Shown here one piece after another: positions 55,827 to 64,000 of a DNA stretch of 64,000 bases; position 1 is the first letter of the stretch, and the number at the start of each line of letters is the position of its first letter. The stretch comes from Humulus lupulus (taxonomy: Eukaryota > Streptophyta > Magnoliopsida > Rosales > Cannabaceae). The position numbers and the translations under genes were made by a program. Under the pieces are notes generated by a model, which saw only the letters and a list, made by a program, of their open reading frames with translations, had not been told where the DNA came from and made no database searches. Location of the stretch: assembly GCF_963169125.1 (NCBI RefSeq), contig NC_084796.1, forward strand, positions 86,077,888 through 86,141,887, written 5' to 3'.

Positions 55827-57743
55827 GGTGTTGCCCAAAGTGAGGATGGAGATTTGGATCCTCGCTTTGGGGATTTTGAAGAAAATGTTGGACCCGTCGA
55901 GGACCTGGAGGAGGTCCAACTCGACAAAGAAGACCCAAGCAAAGTCGTAAAGGTTGGGAAAAACTTAGAGCCTACTACGAAGCACGCACTGGTGGAATTC
56001 CTGGGAAAAAACCAGGAGGTCTTCGCCTAGTCGCATAAAGACATGGTTGGGATAGATCCTGCAGTAATCAGCCATGTCCTGAATATAGACAAAACCTTTC
56101 CACCCGTGCAACAAAAGAGAAGGCTGCTTGATAAAGACAGATCACGAGCCTTAAAAGAAGAAGTCGAGAGGCTAAAGGAGAATGGGTTCATACGGGTGGC
56201 TTTTTATCCGACATGGGTCTCCAATCCGGTGCTGATCCCCAAGCCTAACGGCAAGTGGCGGACCTGTGTGGATGTTATAGACCTCAATAAAGCCTGCCTA
56301 AAAGACTGCTTCCCACTCCCAAGGATCGACCAGCTGGTCGATGCTACTACAGGACATGAGATCCTCTCATTCATGGATGCATATTCAGGCTACAACAAGA
56401 TTAGCATGCATCCCCCTGATGAGGATCACACCAGCTTTCGGACCGATACGGGCTTATACTGTTACAAAGTAATGCCCTTCGGACTGAAAAACGCAGGTGC
56501 GACTTACCAACGGCTTGTCAACCACATGTTTAAAGAGCTAATCGGTGTAAACATGGAGGTATACGTGGATGACATGCTGGTAAAGTCTAAGAAGGCAGAA
56601 GGACATGTGAGGGATTTACAAGAGTGCTTTGATGTGTTAAACAAGTACCAGATGAAGTTGAACCCCCTCAAGTGTTCCTTTGGAGTCGGATCAGGGAAGT
56701 TTATGGGATTTATCGTGAACTCAAGAGGAATCGAGGCCAATCCCGACAAGATAAAAGCCCTGATCGACATGAAGTCGCCAGAAAAGATCAAAGATGTACA
56801 AAGTTTGACCGGGAGGATCGCGGCCCTAAGTAGATTCATTTCGAAATCAACAGACAAGTGCGTCCCATTCTTCAATCTACTTAGGGGGAATAAGAAGTTT
56901 GAATGGATGGAAGACTGCGAGCAAGCATTCCAGGCATTGAAAGCTCATATGGCACAACCTCCCATCTTGTCGAAGCCGATCGAAGGAGAAACTTTGTTCA
57001 TTTATCTGGCGACTACCGAAGTTGCTGCTAGCGCGGTACTTTTACGAGAGGAAGAAGGTGTACAGAAAGCAGTCTATTATGTCAGCAAGAGGCTGATCGG
57101 TGCAGAATTACGATATCCGCCAATCGAAAGGTTAGCATATTGCCTAATTCTAGCCTCTAGAAAGTTACGTCCTTACTTCCAAGCCCATCCTATCACAATT
57201 CTAACTGACCAGCCCCTTCGGCAAGTCCTCCAAAAACCTGAGGCGGCGAGGCGATTGTTAAAATGGGCAGTCGAACTAGGGCAGTTCGATATAACTTATT
57301 CACCGCGAGCAGCAGTAAAGGGACAAGTCTTGGCCGATCTTATTGCAGAGTTCACCGAACTCCCATACAGCGAGCAGTGCGAACAGCCTGAAGCACCTGT
57401 GCCTCAAGATAAAACTCCTTCGTGGAAGCTATTCACGGATGGCTCATCCAACGAATCCCACGCTGGAGCGGGAGTGATATTGATAATGCCGGAAGGGCAT
57501 CGATTTCACTGCGCCATCAGGTTCGACTTCACTGCATCAAATAATGAAGCGGGATACGAAGCACTCCTCGCTGGATTGCGAATGGCAAAGGATATGAGCA
57601 TAAAGACTCTTGATATGTACAATGATTCACAGCTGGTAGTGAATCAGGTCCTAGGAGAATATCAAGCGCGAGGTTTGAAAATGGTAGCCTACTTAAATAA
57701 GACAAAGGACCTGCTAGCCCAGTTCACGAAGTACACCCTCTAG
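55827..57743 (+). pseudogene. Tat-type reverse transcriptase and dual RNase H
   Basis: Same frame as the protease, with a second TAG at 56028-56030 where Trp is expected (EVFA then SHKDM). RT has LKENGFIRVAFYPTWVSNP, FMDAYSGYNKISMH and the catalytic VYVDDMLVKSK (about 56559-56592). A first RNase H lacks the usual first Asp (FIYLATTEVAASAVLL) and a second, archaeal-type RNase H follows (LFTDGSSNESHAGAG, NNEAGYEALLAGLRMA, NDSQLVVNQVLGEYQ). Two RNase H domains with a decayed first one are a known hallmark of the Tat lineage. From 56043 the frame is open for 566 codons, the best preserved coding block in the window. Confidence 0.9.
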
Positions 57744-58376
57744 CAAATCCCGTGGATCAAAATTCAAACGCAGACGCCTTAGCCAAACTCGCGAGCGCAA
57801 AGGATGCTGACACTTTGAACATTGTGCCAGTAGAAAGACTGAGTAAAGCCGAGCATACAAGCAGCTGAGTCCAGTATGGAGATTCGAATGGAGGATACAT
57901 GGATGGCACCTTACTTGGAGTATCTGACAAATGGTACGCTGCCAACAGATAGGAACAAAGCCAGAACTCTACAAAGACGAGCTGCTAGGTACATACTGGT
58001 CGACGGCGTCATGTACCGAAGAGGATATTCGATGCCACTACTCAGGTGCGTTACACCAGAAAAAGCTAAGGAACTCATGAAAGAGGTGCATGAAGGCTTC
58101 TGCGGGGATCACGCTGGGGGGCAGAGTTTGGCAAAAAAGATTTTAAGGCAGGGCTACTTCTAGCCAACGATGAACGAGGATTCGGTGGAATATGTACGAA
58201 GATGTGACAAATGTCAAAGGTATTCCAAGATTCCACGAGCAGCTCCAAACGAATTGAAACAAATGCAGAGTCCATGGCCTTTTGCAGTATGGGGGATAGA
58301 TTTAATTGGATCCCTGCCTACAGGGAAAGGTGGAGTAAAGTACGCAGTTGTGGCAGTTGATTACTTCACCAAATAG
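57744..58376 (+). pseudogene. Tat-type integrase N-terminal part
   Basis: After a frameshift (NSNADALAKLASAKDAD at about 57760) the frame returns and reads MAPYLEYLTNGTLP, then RRGYSMPLLRCVTPEKA. The zinc region (VHEGFCGDHAGGQSLAKKI, CDKCQRYSK) and the start of the core (WGIDLIGSLPTGKGGVKYAVV) follow. TAG at 58161-58163 interrupts. It is cut at 58376 at DYFTK, where the LTR duplication starts; the words cacCaaatag/cacTaaatag are shared at the join. Confidence 0.8.
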
Positions 58377-58569
58377 CTACACGTTACCCGGTAACCTCGA
58401 GCACGTACTATCTTCCTAAAATACCCCTAGGCTCACCCCGAGTCGGGTATTTGACCCCATTGTGGCTATTCCGTTAATCCGTCCACTAGGACCGTCTCGG
58501 ACCACATATCTCTAATATATCCCCATAACACTGGGGTCTCACTCACAATCCATACACAATGCAAATATA
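58370..58569. repeat. About 200 bp direct duplication, right copy
   Basis: Matches 54712-54916 with only a few differences; LTR sequence continues after it. Confidence 0.9.
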
Positions 58570-58650
58570 CCCTCAACAGGTCAAAAATTACAAATATGCC
58601 CTTATTAACAACACCAAGCCCACATGCATATTCAATTCACCTAAACATGC

Positions 58651-58668
58651 ATATATATATATATATAT
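58651..58668. repeat. AT microsatellite
   Basis: (AT)n run inside the LTR. Confidence 0.9.
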
Positions 58669-58780
58669 TCACATCACCATATAAATCTATACCACCTAAT
58701 CACACATATAATTCCAATTATTCCCTCCAGGCACAATAATCAAGGCACTCAGCCTTAATGGCAAATTCGGGACGTTACAA

Positions 58781-58793
58781 CTATCCCCTCCTT
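58781..58793 (-). other. Polypurine tract of minus-strand element
   Basis: Minus strand AAGGAGGGGATAG next to the LTR start, same word as at 8054 and 21559. Confidence 0.85.
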
Positions 58794-58794
58794 A

Positions 58795-61249
58795 TTGAAA
58801 TTTCGTCCTCGAAACTTATTCAAACATCTTGGGATACTAATTCCGTAAACCTGAGTATAACTCCAGAGTCAAGTCCTTTACCTTGACACTTCCTTGTGAC
58901 ACTTTATGAGCCTCTACCCATGCTGGGGTAAGGCTAATTTGTAGGCCCTCAGCCTAGTCCTTACTAGGATCTCTTAGGTTCATTAAATCTAGAGTCAAAT
59001 CTCCTTCATTTTTTCCCAAACTATTTTATCCCTCTTAGTTCACAATATATGGAGAAGTACAAGGTCTCCAATCCTGGAACTCCACGTTCCCATATTTAGA
59101 TTTGCGAACTATTATGTCCTTCCAATAACGCAGGCATTCCTGCCCTAACGATCCTTAATAATTTCACTTGTCCTCTAAGCCAAATCTAAACCAGGATACT
59201 TCCTATCCCTCATCTCATTTCCCCGGAATAGGAAATTTTTGTTTCCTATCCCACAATCTCTTATTAGAGTCACTCTGACTGTCGACTGGTATTCATCACT
59301 ATAACAATCCATCCAAAGGACCGTATTTGCCTCACTGTCCTGAAAACTCATATATTCAAATTAAAACACTTAGGGTCTAAATTGCTCCTTCAAGTTGTCG
59401 GACTGTCTGAAGGTAATCAATAATTCCAAATCTCAACCCTATACTTATCACTCTCTATAACTCTTTCCAGAACCTGGGAACTAACGGGTCTCAATCCGAC
59501 ACTATCAACTTGGTGTCTAGTGGAGACGTACGGTCTCCTTTCGTACACACTACCTTTTTTGATATCTCACTCCCACAAACCACAGTGTGTTAACCCAATA
59601 TGCCAAGTCACAACTTTTTTGCATCCACTCACCTCATCTACAATCTAAGGTGACCCACCCTTACGATCCATAATTATATCCCTCCTCACTAACTTCAGGA
59701 TACCCTAGAGTCATAATTGCCCTTCTGGCTTTTGTTTATTGTTTCTCACTTACTAAAATGTTAGCCAGTGCGCCTCCTGGTGTACAAATTTTAGGCCTTA
59801 ACACCCAATCAATCTCCCTGGATACAACAATTATAAGGGGTAAACTAAGACTCACCTCGACTCTCCCCTTCGACGCCAGCATCCATCGGATCACTCCTCC
59901 AATCTGCATATCTTAACCTATCCATACCAAAGTGGTAAAATTCTTAACCATTCCTACAAGATCCTCTTTCAATGTTTCATTCTTCATAGAGATATATCTG
60001 CCAATTAGCATTCACAGGTTCTACACCAATCTCGGTCGTTACCCCACCTAGCTTTATCGTAGTCCATTACTGTCAACTTAAAGTCCCATGAAGAGCATCT
60101 GCGTTCTTATTCCTCTATCCACCATGAAGCACGAACAACCACATTTTCAATCTACACATAGGCGCACCCTAGTCCTCGACGCACCGCACTAATACTCCAC
60201 ATTTTAGGCAAGGACAGTGTCCATCGCACCACCCTCCTATACCAGCCCATCACATGCATATCCTAATGCCATGGTGTGTGAATCAACCCTTATTTCAACC
60301 TCTGAGAATCCGGCACACAACTATCCATTCAAAAAACTTTAGGTCTCTATGTTACTTTAATCAAGGGTATAACAATCCCTGAAGATGCTTCAAGTAAAAG
60401 GCAAGGTGTCTCACTAGTCTCACTGTGTTTCTAACCCCCTAAGGCGTTCCTTTAACAATTGCCTTATGAATTCTATCTTAACTTAATCATATGCAATCCC
60501 ATCACCTCCCATAATGTGACCTTGAATATCATCTGGAGAAATCGAAACTTATCCCTTATGGAGCCTTACTTGTAATCCCCGCTTCCTCAGCCTCAGTAGT
60601 ATCAATACAGGTATTACTAATATTTTGTTCTTAACCAGGAGTAGTCCAAAACATTCTTGATCGAGCTAGGTATGACTTGTCCAAACCATCCTTATATTTT
60701 CTACTAGTTGAATTCACGTGGGTCGCTGAAGCATTGATCAGTTCAAGAGCCATCGTTGATAACCCATCACACCATACTTGGTGTGAGTGGCAATTCTTGA
60801 AATGTCTCTTTCCTTGATCCTCAGCTAGTAATAACGGGAACGGTGGCCAATTCCTAAGAGCATTGTCCTACTTTGCCACCAGGCAAGTAAACCCTTCATT
60901 CTTGGCAATGGATATCAATTCTTAACATTTACCTTATTTAGCAATCCATATACAAAACGTACTCTCACAGACTTGGCCTTCTCCTTAACCCATGGCATTG
61001 ACATGTCCCATGGTAAGATGATCTGTCTGATCACCTTTAAGTCAAGTAACTCCTTTGACTGGACCTTTAATTGTGGCGGCTCCACTAGCGTCATTCTTTT
61101 GATGTCTCTAATACTGGTTCTATTCTTGCCTTACTCCCGTAGCACACTCAATTTCCTAGTCGCGACAACAATCCTAGGGAATCCTTGTAAACCCATATGA
61201 AATCCCACTAACCGATCTAGTTTCCCTCTAGTCTAACTGACATAACCCT
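58795..61249 (-). other. Decayed pol interior
   Basis: 2.5 kb with stops in all frames on both strands. Composition and position fit integrase to RT of the minus-strand element, but I could not recognise any motif with confidence. Confidence 0.5.
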
Positions 61250-61480
61250 AGTGGTACCTACCACAATAGCTTGGCATTTCGTAATCGCAACCAGGTCCTT
61301 TTCTTTTAAACCTGGAAGCCATCATTCTCTCTTACAGTCCATGGTTGTCCCTTATTGGCAAACTAATCCATACTTAGGATCATACCGAGATCATCATATA
61401 ACAATCCCAATCAATTCTTACTGCTAATTTTCTACCCGTAATACTCTGACCCATGCCTTGGAACTTACCAACTTTCCTAG
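61250..61480 (-). pseudogene. Protease relic of minus-strand gypsy
   Basis: Minus strand reads DDLGMILSMDXFANKG (X = stop), corresponding to the YDVILGMDWL motif of plant gypsy protease seen at 42640 and near 10640. Surroundings are out of frame. Confidence 0.5.
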
Positions 61481-61607
61481 AAAACACAAAATCCCAAGCC
61501 CCATAGCGTAATATTCATACGGTAGGTATCACATGTCTATATCTCTACGAAGAGGTATGTAGCACCAAACTCAGTTAGTACAATATAAAGGAACGAGAAC
61601 TAGAAGG

Positions 61608-63033
61608 TCAACCTGTCATTTTCGAGGGACCAGCCTCAGGCTCTGGCTGCCTCCAGGCAGACTCTTGAGCTGGGGTCAAGCTAGCTGTACTCCTTGGTTC
61701 TTCTATCTTCGATTCTGGGCAATGCTTATTGGTGTGCCCAACTATTCCACATAGAAAACATGCCTTCACTTGGTATTCTCCCAAATGGTGTCTCCTGCAC
61801 CTAACGCACAGTGGATAACTTCTCCAGACCTCGCTGCCACCCTGGCAGCTACCCTGAATACTATGACCCCTCTTCTTAGAACCAAGGGTGGTAGAACTAT
61901 CAGGGGTCTTTCTTTTCTGATTACTGGGGCCTCCGCCCCTACCTGATCCCGCAACAGGGGTAGCATTATTTGAGCTTCCTGCCCTATGATACTTTCTCCC
62001 CATATCTCACCTCCTACATCCTCTATAGCAAAGGCCCTCCCTACCGCCTGAGCATAGGTAGAAATCTCATGAACTGGAGCGATCCTAACTCTCTGGGTCA
62101 GCCCAAGGTTCAACCCTCGAATGAACCGTTCCTTCTTTCTTTTCTGATTACTGGGGCCTCCGCCCCTACCTGATCCTGCAAACAGGGGTACCATTATTTG
62201 AGCTTCCTGCCCTACAATACTTTCTCCCCATATCTCACCTCCTACATCCTCTATAGAAAAGGCCCTCCCTACCGCCTGAGCGTAGGTAGAAATCTCATGA
62301 ACTGGAGCAATCCTAACTCTCTAGGCCAGCCCAAGGTTCAACCCTCGAATGAACCGTTCCTTCTGGGCTACATCCGTTGGTACCAAATCAAAAGTGAACT
62401 TGTCCAACCCATCAAATTTGTTGACATACTCAATCACTGTCTTACTGCCTTGAACCAAATTCATAAACTCATCGGTCTTCGAAATTTAGACCGTGTCACA
62501 GTAGTACCTCTCGTTGAACAATTGTTTGAATTCCTCCTAACCCATCATAACAACATTCCATGTCTGGGATACAACTCCCACCACGTTCGGGCATCCTCCC
62601 GCAGCATGTACGTGGCACAAGCCACTCTATCGTTGCCTACTGCTCCTATATAGTCAAGGATGGAACTAATCATGCTCATCCACTATTCAACTCTAAATGG
62701 ATCTAAGCCCCCTTCAAAAACTGGAGGATAATGTTTCTAGAATCTTTCATACAATAGTTTTCATCTTTTTCCACCATCGGGCTGAACCAAAATTGATGCC
62801 ATTGTCGTCGAAACATACAAAGCAGCGTTCCCTGATGGAACCCGTTGTCTCAACCACCTAATCTCTTCCTCTTGCTTTTTCAGTCTAGCTTGCATGTCAG
62901 TGAACATCTGCTGCCAATCCCAATGGACAGATGGAGGATTCTGGCCCCGACTATTATTCGCAACCCCGACATTAACAATGTCTTCTCCACTTGACTGCCT
63001 CAGATACATAGCTTCTAAATCTATCTGAGTCAA
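61608..63033 (-). pseudogene. Gag of minus-strand gypsy, with internal tandem duplication
   Basis: ATG at 63031-63033 (complement), MTQIDLEAMYLRQSSGED. A coiled-coil-like WDWQQMFTDMQARLKKQEEEIRWL follows in pieces, then capsid sequence in broken frames (about 62700-62360; MLREDARTWW). Next are ERFIRGLNLGL and YAQAVGRAFAIED, present twice because of a 228 bp tandem duplication, then a zinc knuckle (CFLCGIVGHTNKHC, about 61725-61770). At least three frame changes and several stops disable it. Confidence 0.75.
61908..62363. repeat. 228 bp tandem duplication in gag
   Basis: Units 61908-62135 and 62136-62363, differing at a few bases and by one indel (gcaacagg versus gcaaacagg). The unit begins ctttcttttctgattactgg. 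A 228 bp unit would keep the gag frame; the indel breaks it in one copy. Confidence 0.85.
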
Positions 63034-63294
63034 GGACTTAATCCATCATATATGGTGATCCCATCCAAAATTACTCCCTGGGCAGGGCCAAACAACACAA
63101 TAGCCACACACAATAAGCATACCAAGACACAAGTGTATAATGCTCATGCTCCCTATATTAACAAGCAGATAAGGCAATTCAAATAAGCAGCTAAAGAAGT
63201 ATTTCATCTAATACCAACCAACCCTAAGTTGAGCTTGTCTCTGGCAACGAGCATACATGCTCGATCAATTTCCAAGAACCATAAACCCTGACTC

Positions 63295-63306
63295 GCTTTG
63301 ATACCA
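63295..63306 (-). other. Primer binding site of minus-strand element
   Basis: Minus strand TGGTATCAAAGC, one base off the initiator Met tRNA site, three bases inside the LTR end. Confidence 0.85.
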
Positions 63307-63309
63307 GGT

Positions 63310-64000
63310 TGTAATGCCCTACTACACTAGAGTTGTTACCACGTGATTTTAAAATGTGAAATTAACTCGCTAATTGAGGTTTTAGGCCCAAAAGCGTGAT
63401 TAATTCAAATAAAGACTCATTTAAACAAGCTTTTAGTATAAAGGGAGTCGGACATTCATTAAAATCATAATAGTGTTACATTGGGATCCCAAAATATCGT
63501 TTAAAGCATATTTACAACTCAAAAGTTACTTTACAGTCGGCCTAGGCGAAAAATTGGTCATTTATAACACGTTCCTCAAAGATATCCCAGTCATGGCGAA
63601 CAGGTAGGGAAAATATGTATGCGCAACTCCAAGCCCTCCAACTCATGCTTGGTTAGTCTTTCCTTTGCCCTTACCTGCACCATAGAGCACCCGTGAGCCA
63701 AGACCCAGCAAGAGAACTTCACAACACAATATACAATAATTTATTTCAACAAATACATATTTAATCAAGACAAATAACAATTTACAAGTTTCTATTGGAA
63801 TTCACAACCGATCAGGGTGTGCTACCAGGCACCAAGTTCACGGTCTTAACCGAGTGGGTGTGTATAGCACCATCAGAGGATCTCGCCTTGGTGGCCTGCA
63901 TTCAGCATGCTTAAGGTCGATCCTGGCCTTTGTCACTCCTGGCCTTTGCCGTTCCTAACCTTTGCCGCTCCCAGCCTTTGCCGCTGCCGGCCTTTGCCGA
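63310..64000 (-). repeat. 5' LTR of minus-strand gypsy (3' part only)
   Basis: Collinear with 52881-about 53560 of the 3' LTR; continues beyond the window. Contains the conserved block at about 63640-63717. Confidence 0.85.

Larger units (their letters stand above)
52881..58779 (-). repeat. 3' LTR of minus-strand gypsy, interrupted
   Basis: On the minus strand it starts TGTAACGTCCCGAATTTGCC at 58779 and ends CTACTAGGGCGTTACA-like at 52881. The segment 54917-58369 is foreign. CG-rich boxes lie at about 53915-54090 and the conserved ggttgg/cacgggta block at about 53205-53290 (minus). GGTAAG donor-like sites occur near 54336. The small plus-strand frames within are not genes. Confidence 0.75.
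52881..64000 (-). mobile_element. Minus-strand gypsy element running off the window
   Basis: Minus order: 5' LTR (64000 to 63310, incomplete), primer site 63306-63295, gag 63033-61608, protease relic, decayed pol, polypurine tract 58793-58781, 3' LTR 58779-52881. The interior of about 4.5 kb is similar in size to that of the LARD-like element. The LTR end (gtagtagggcgttaca) matches that family, so the two are probably related. RT, RNase H and integrase are not readable. A Tat fragment interrupts the 3' LTR. Confidence 0.75.

Overview
This 64 kb window is plant nuclear DNA and consists almost entirely of nested LTR retrotransposons. The plant origin is clear from several lineages: Ty3/gypsy elements with an initiator-Met tRNA primer site and a chromodomain-type integrase end (Tekay/Del-like chromoviruses), a Tat-type gypsy polyprotein with two RNase H domains, an element with a TGGCGCC primer site, and two kinds of Ty1/copia (one Sirevirus-like, one Ale-like). 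I cannot name the species. I see no intact host gene, no RNA gene, no CRISPR array and nothing bacterial. No element here has an intact gag-pol; every coding region carries stops, frameshifts or truncations.

Layout. 1-561 is an unassigned GC-rich edge. 562-28197 is an old minus-strand gypsy element with very long LTRs (about 4.2 kb). Its 3' LTR (1978-6208) is followed on the left by another primer site, leader ORF and gag start (562-1975), so the element looks like part of a tandem array sharing an LTR. Its interior runs 6209-24557 and has been hit three times: by a plus-strand gypsy 3' end with its LTR (7643-10380), a solo copia-type LTR (11890-13701), and a complete 9.3 kb element with 2.4 kb LTRs and a perfect target duplication ATTAG (14700-23973). 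The last has near-identical LTRs but a non-coding, pol-derived interior (LARD-like). The 5' LTR of the old element is 24558-28197.

28203-39245 is a plus-strand, Sirevirus-like copia element interrupted by a truncated gypsy LTR (30299-about 32425) and a precise solo LTR (33548-34724). 39246-40062 and 52664-52880 are the only stretches that may be host sequence. Between them, bounded by a perfect ATCCA duplication, lies an Ale-like copia shell (40063-52658). It holds a 9 kb block of two further gypsy elements and a Tat-type solo LTR. 52881-64000 is a minus-strand gypsy element that runs off the window. Its 3' LTR contains a 3.5 kb Tat gag-pol fragment flanked by a direct duplication of about 200 bp.

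Themes worth following: (i) an extra ORF between primer site and gag in the 4.2 kb-LTR family; (ii) family-specific CG-rich near-palindromic boxes, repeated three or four times, inside the LTRs of both gypsy and copia elements; (iii) a short conserved block containing a splice-donor-like GGTAA, mostly about 390-420 bp from the LTR 3' end in several families; (iv) repeated direct duplications of about 190-230 bp at insertions and inside elements; (v) a young element whose interior was already dead when it last moved.
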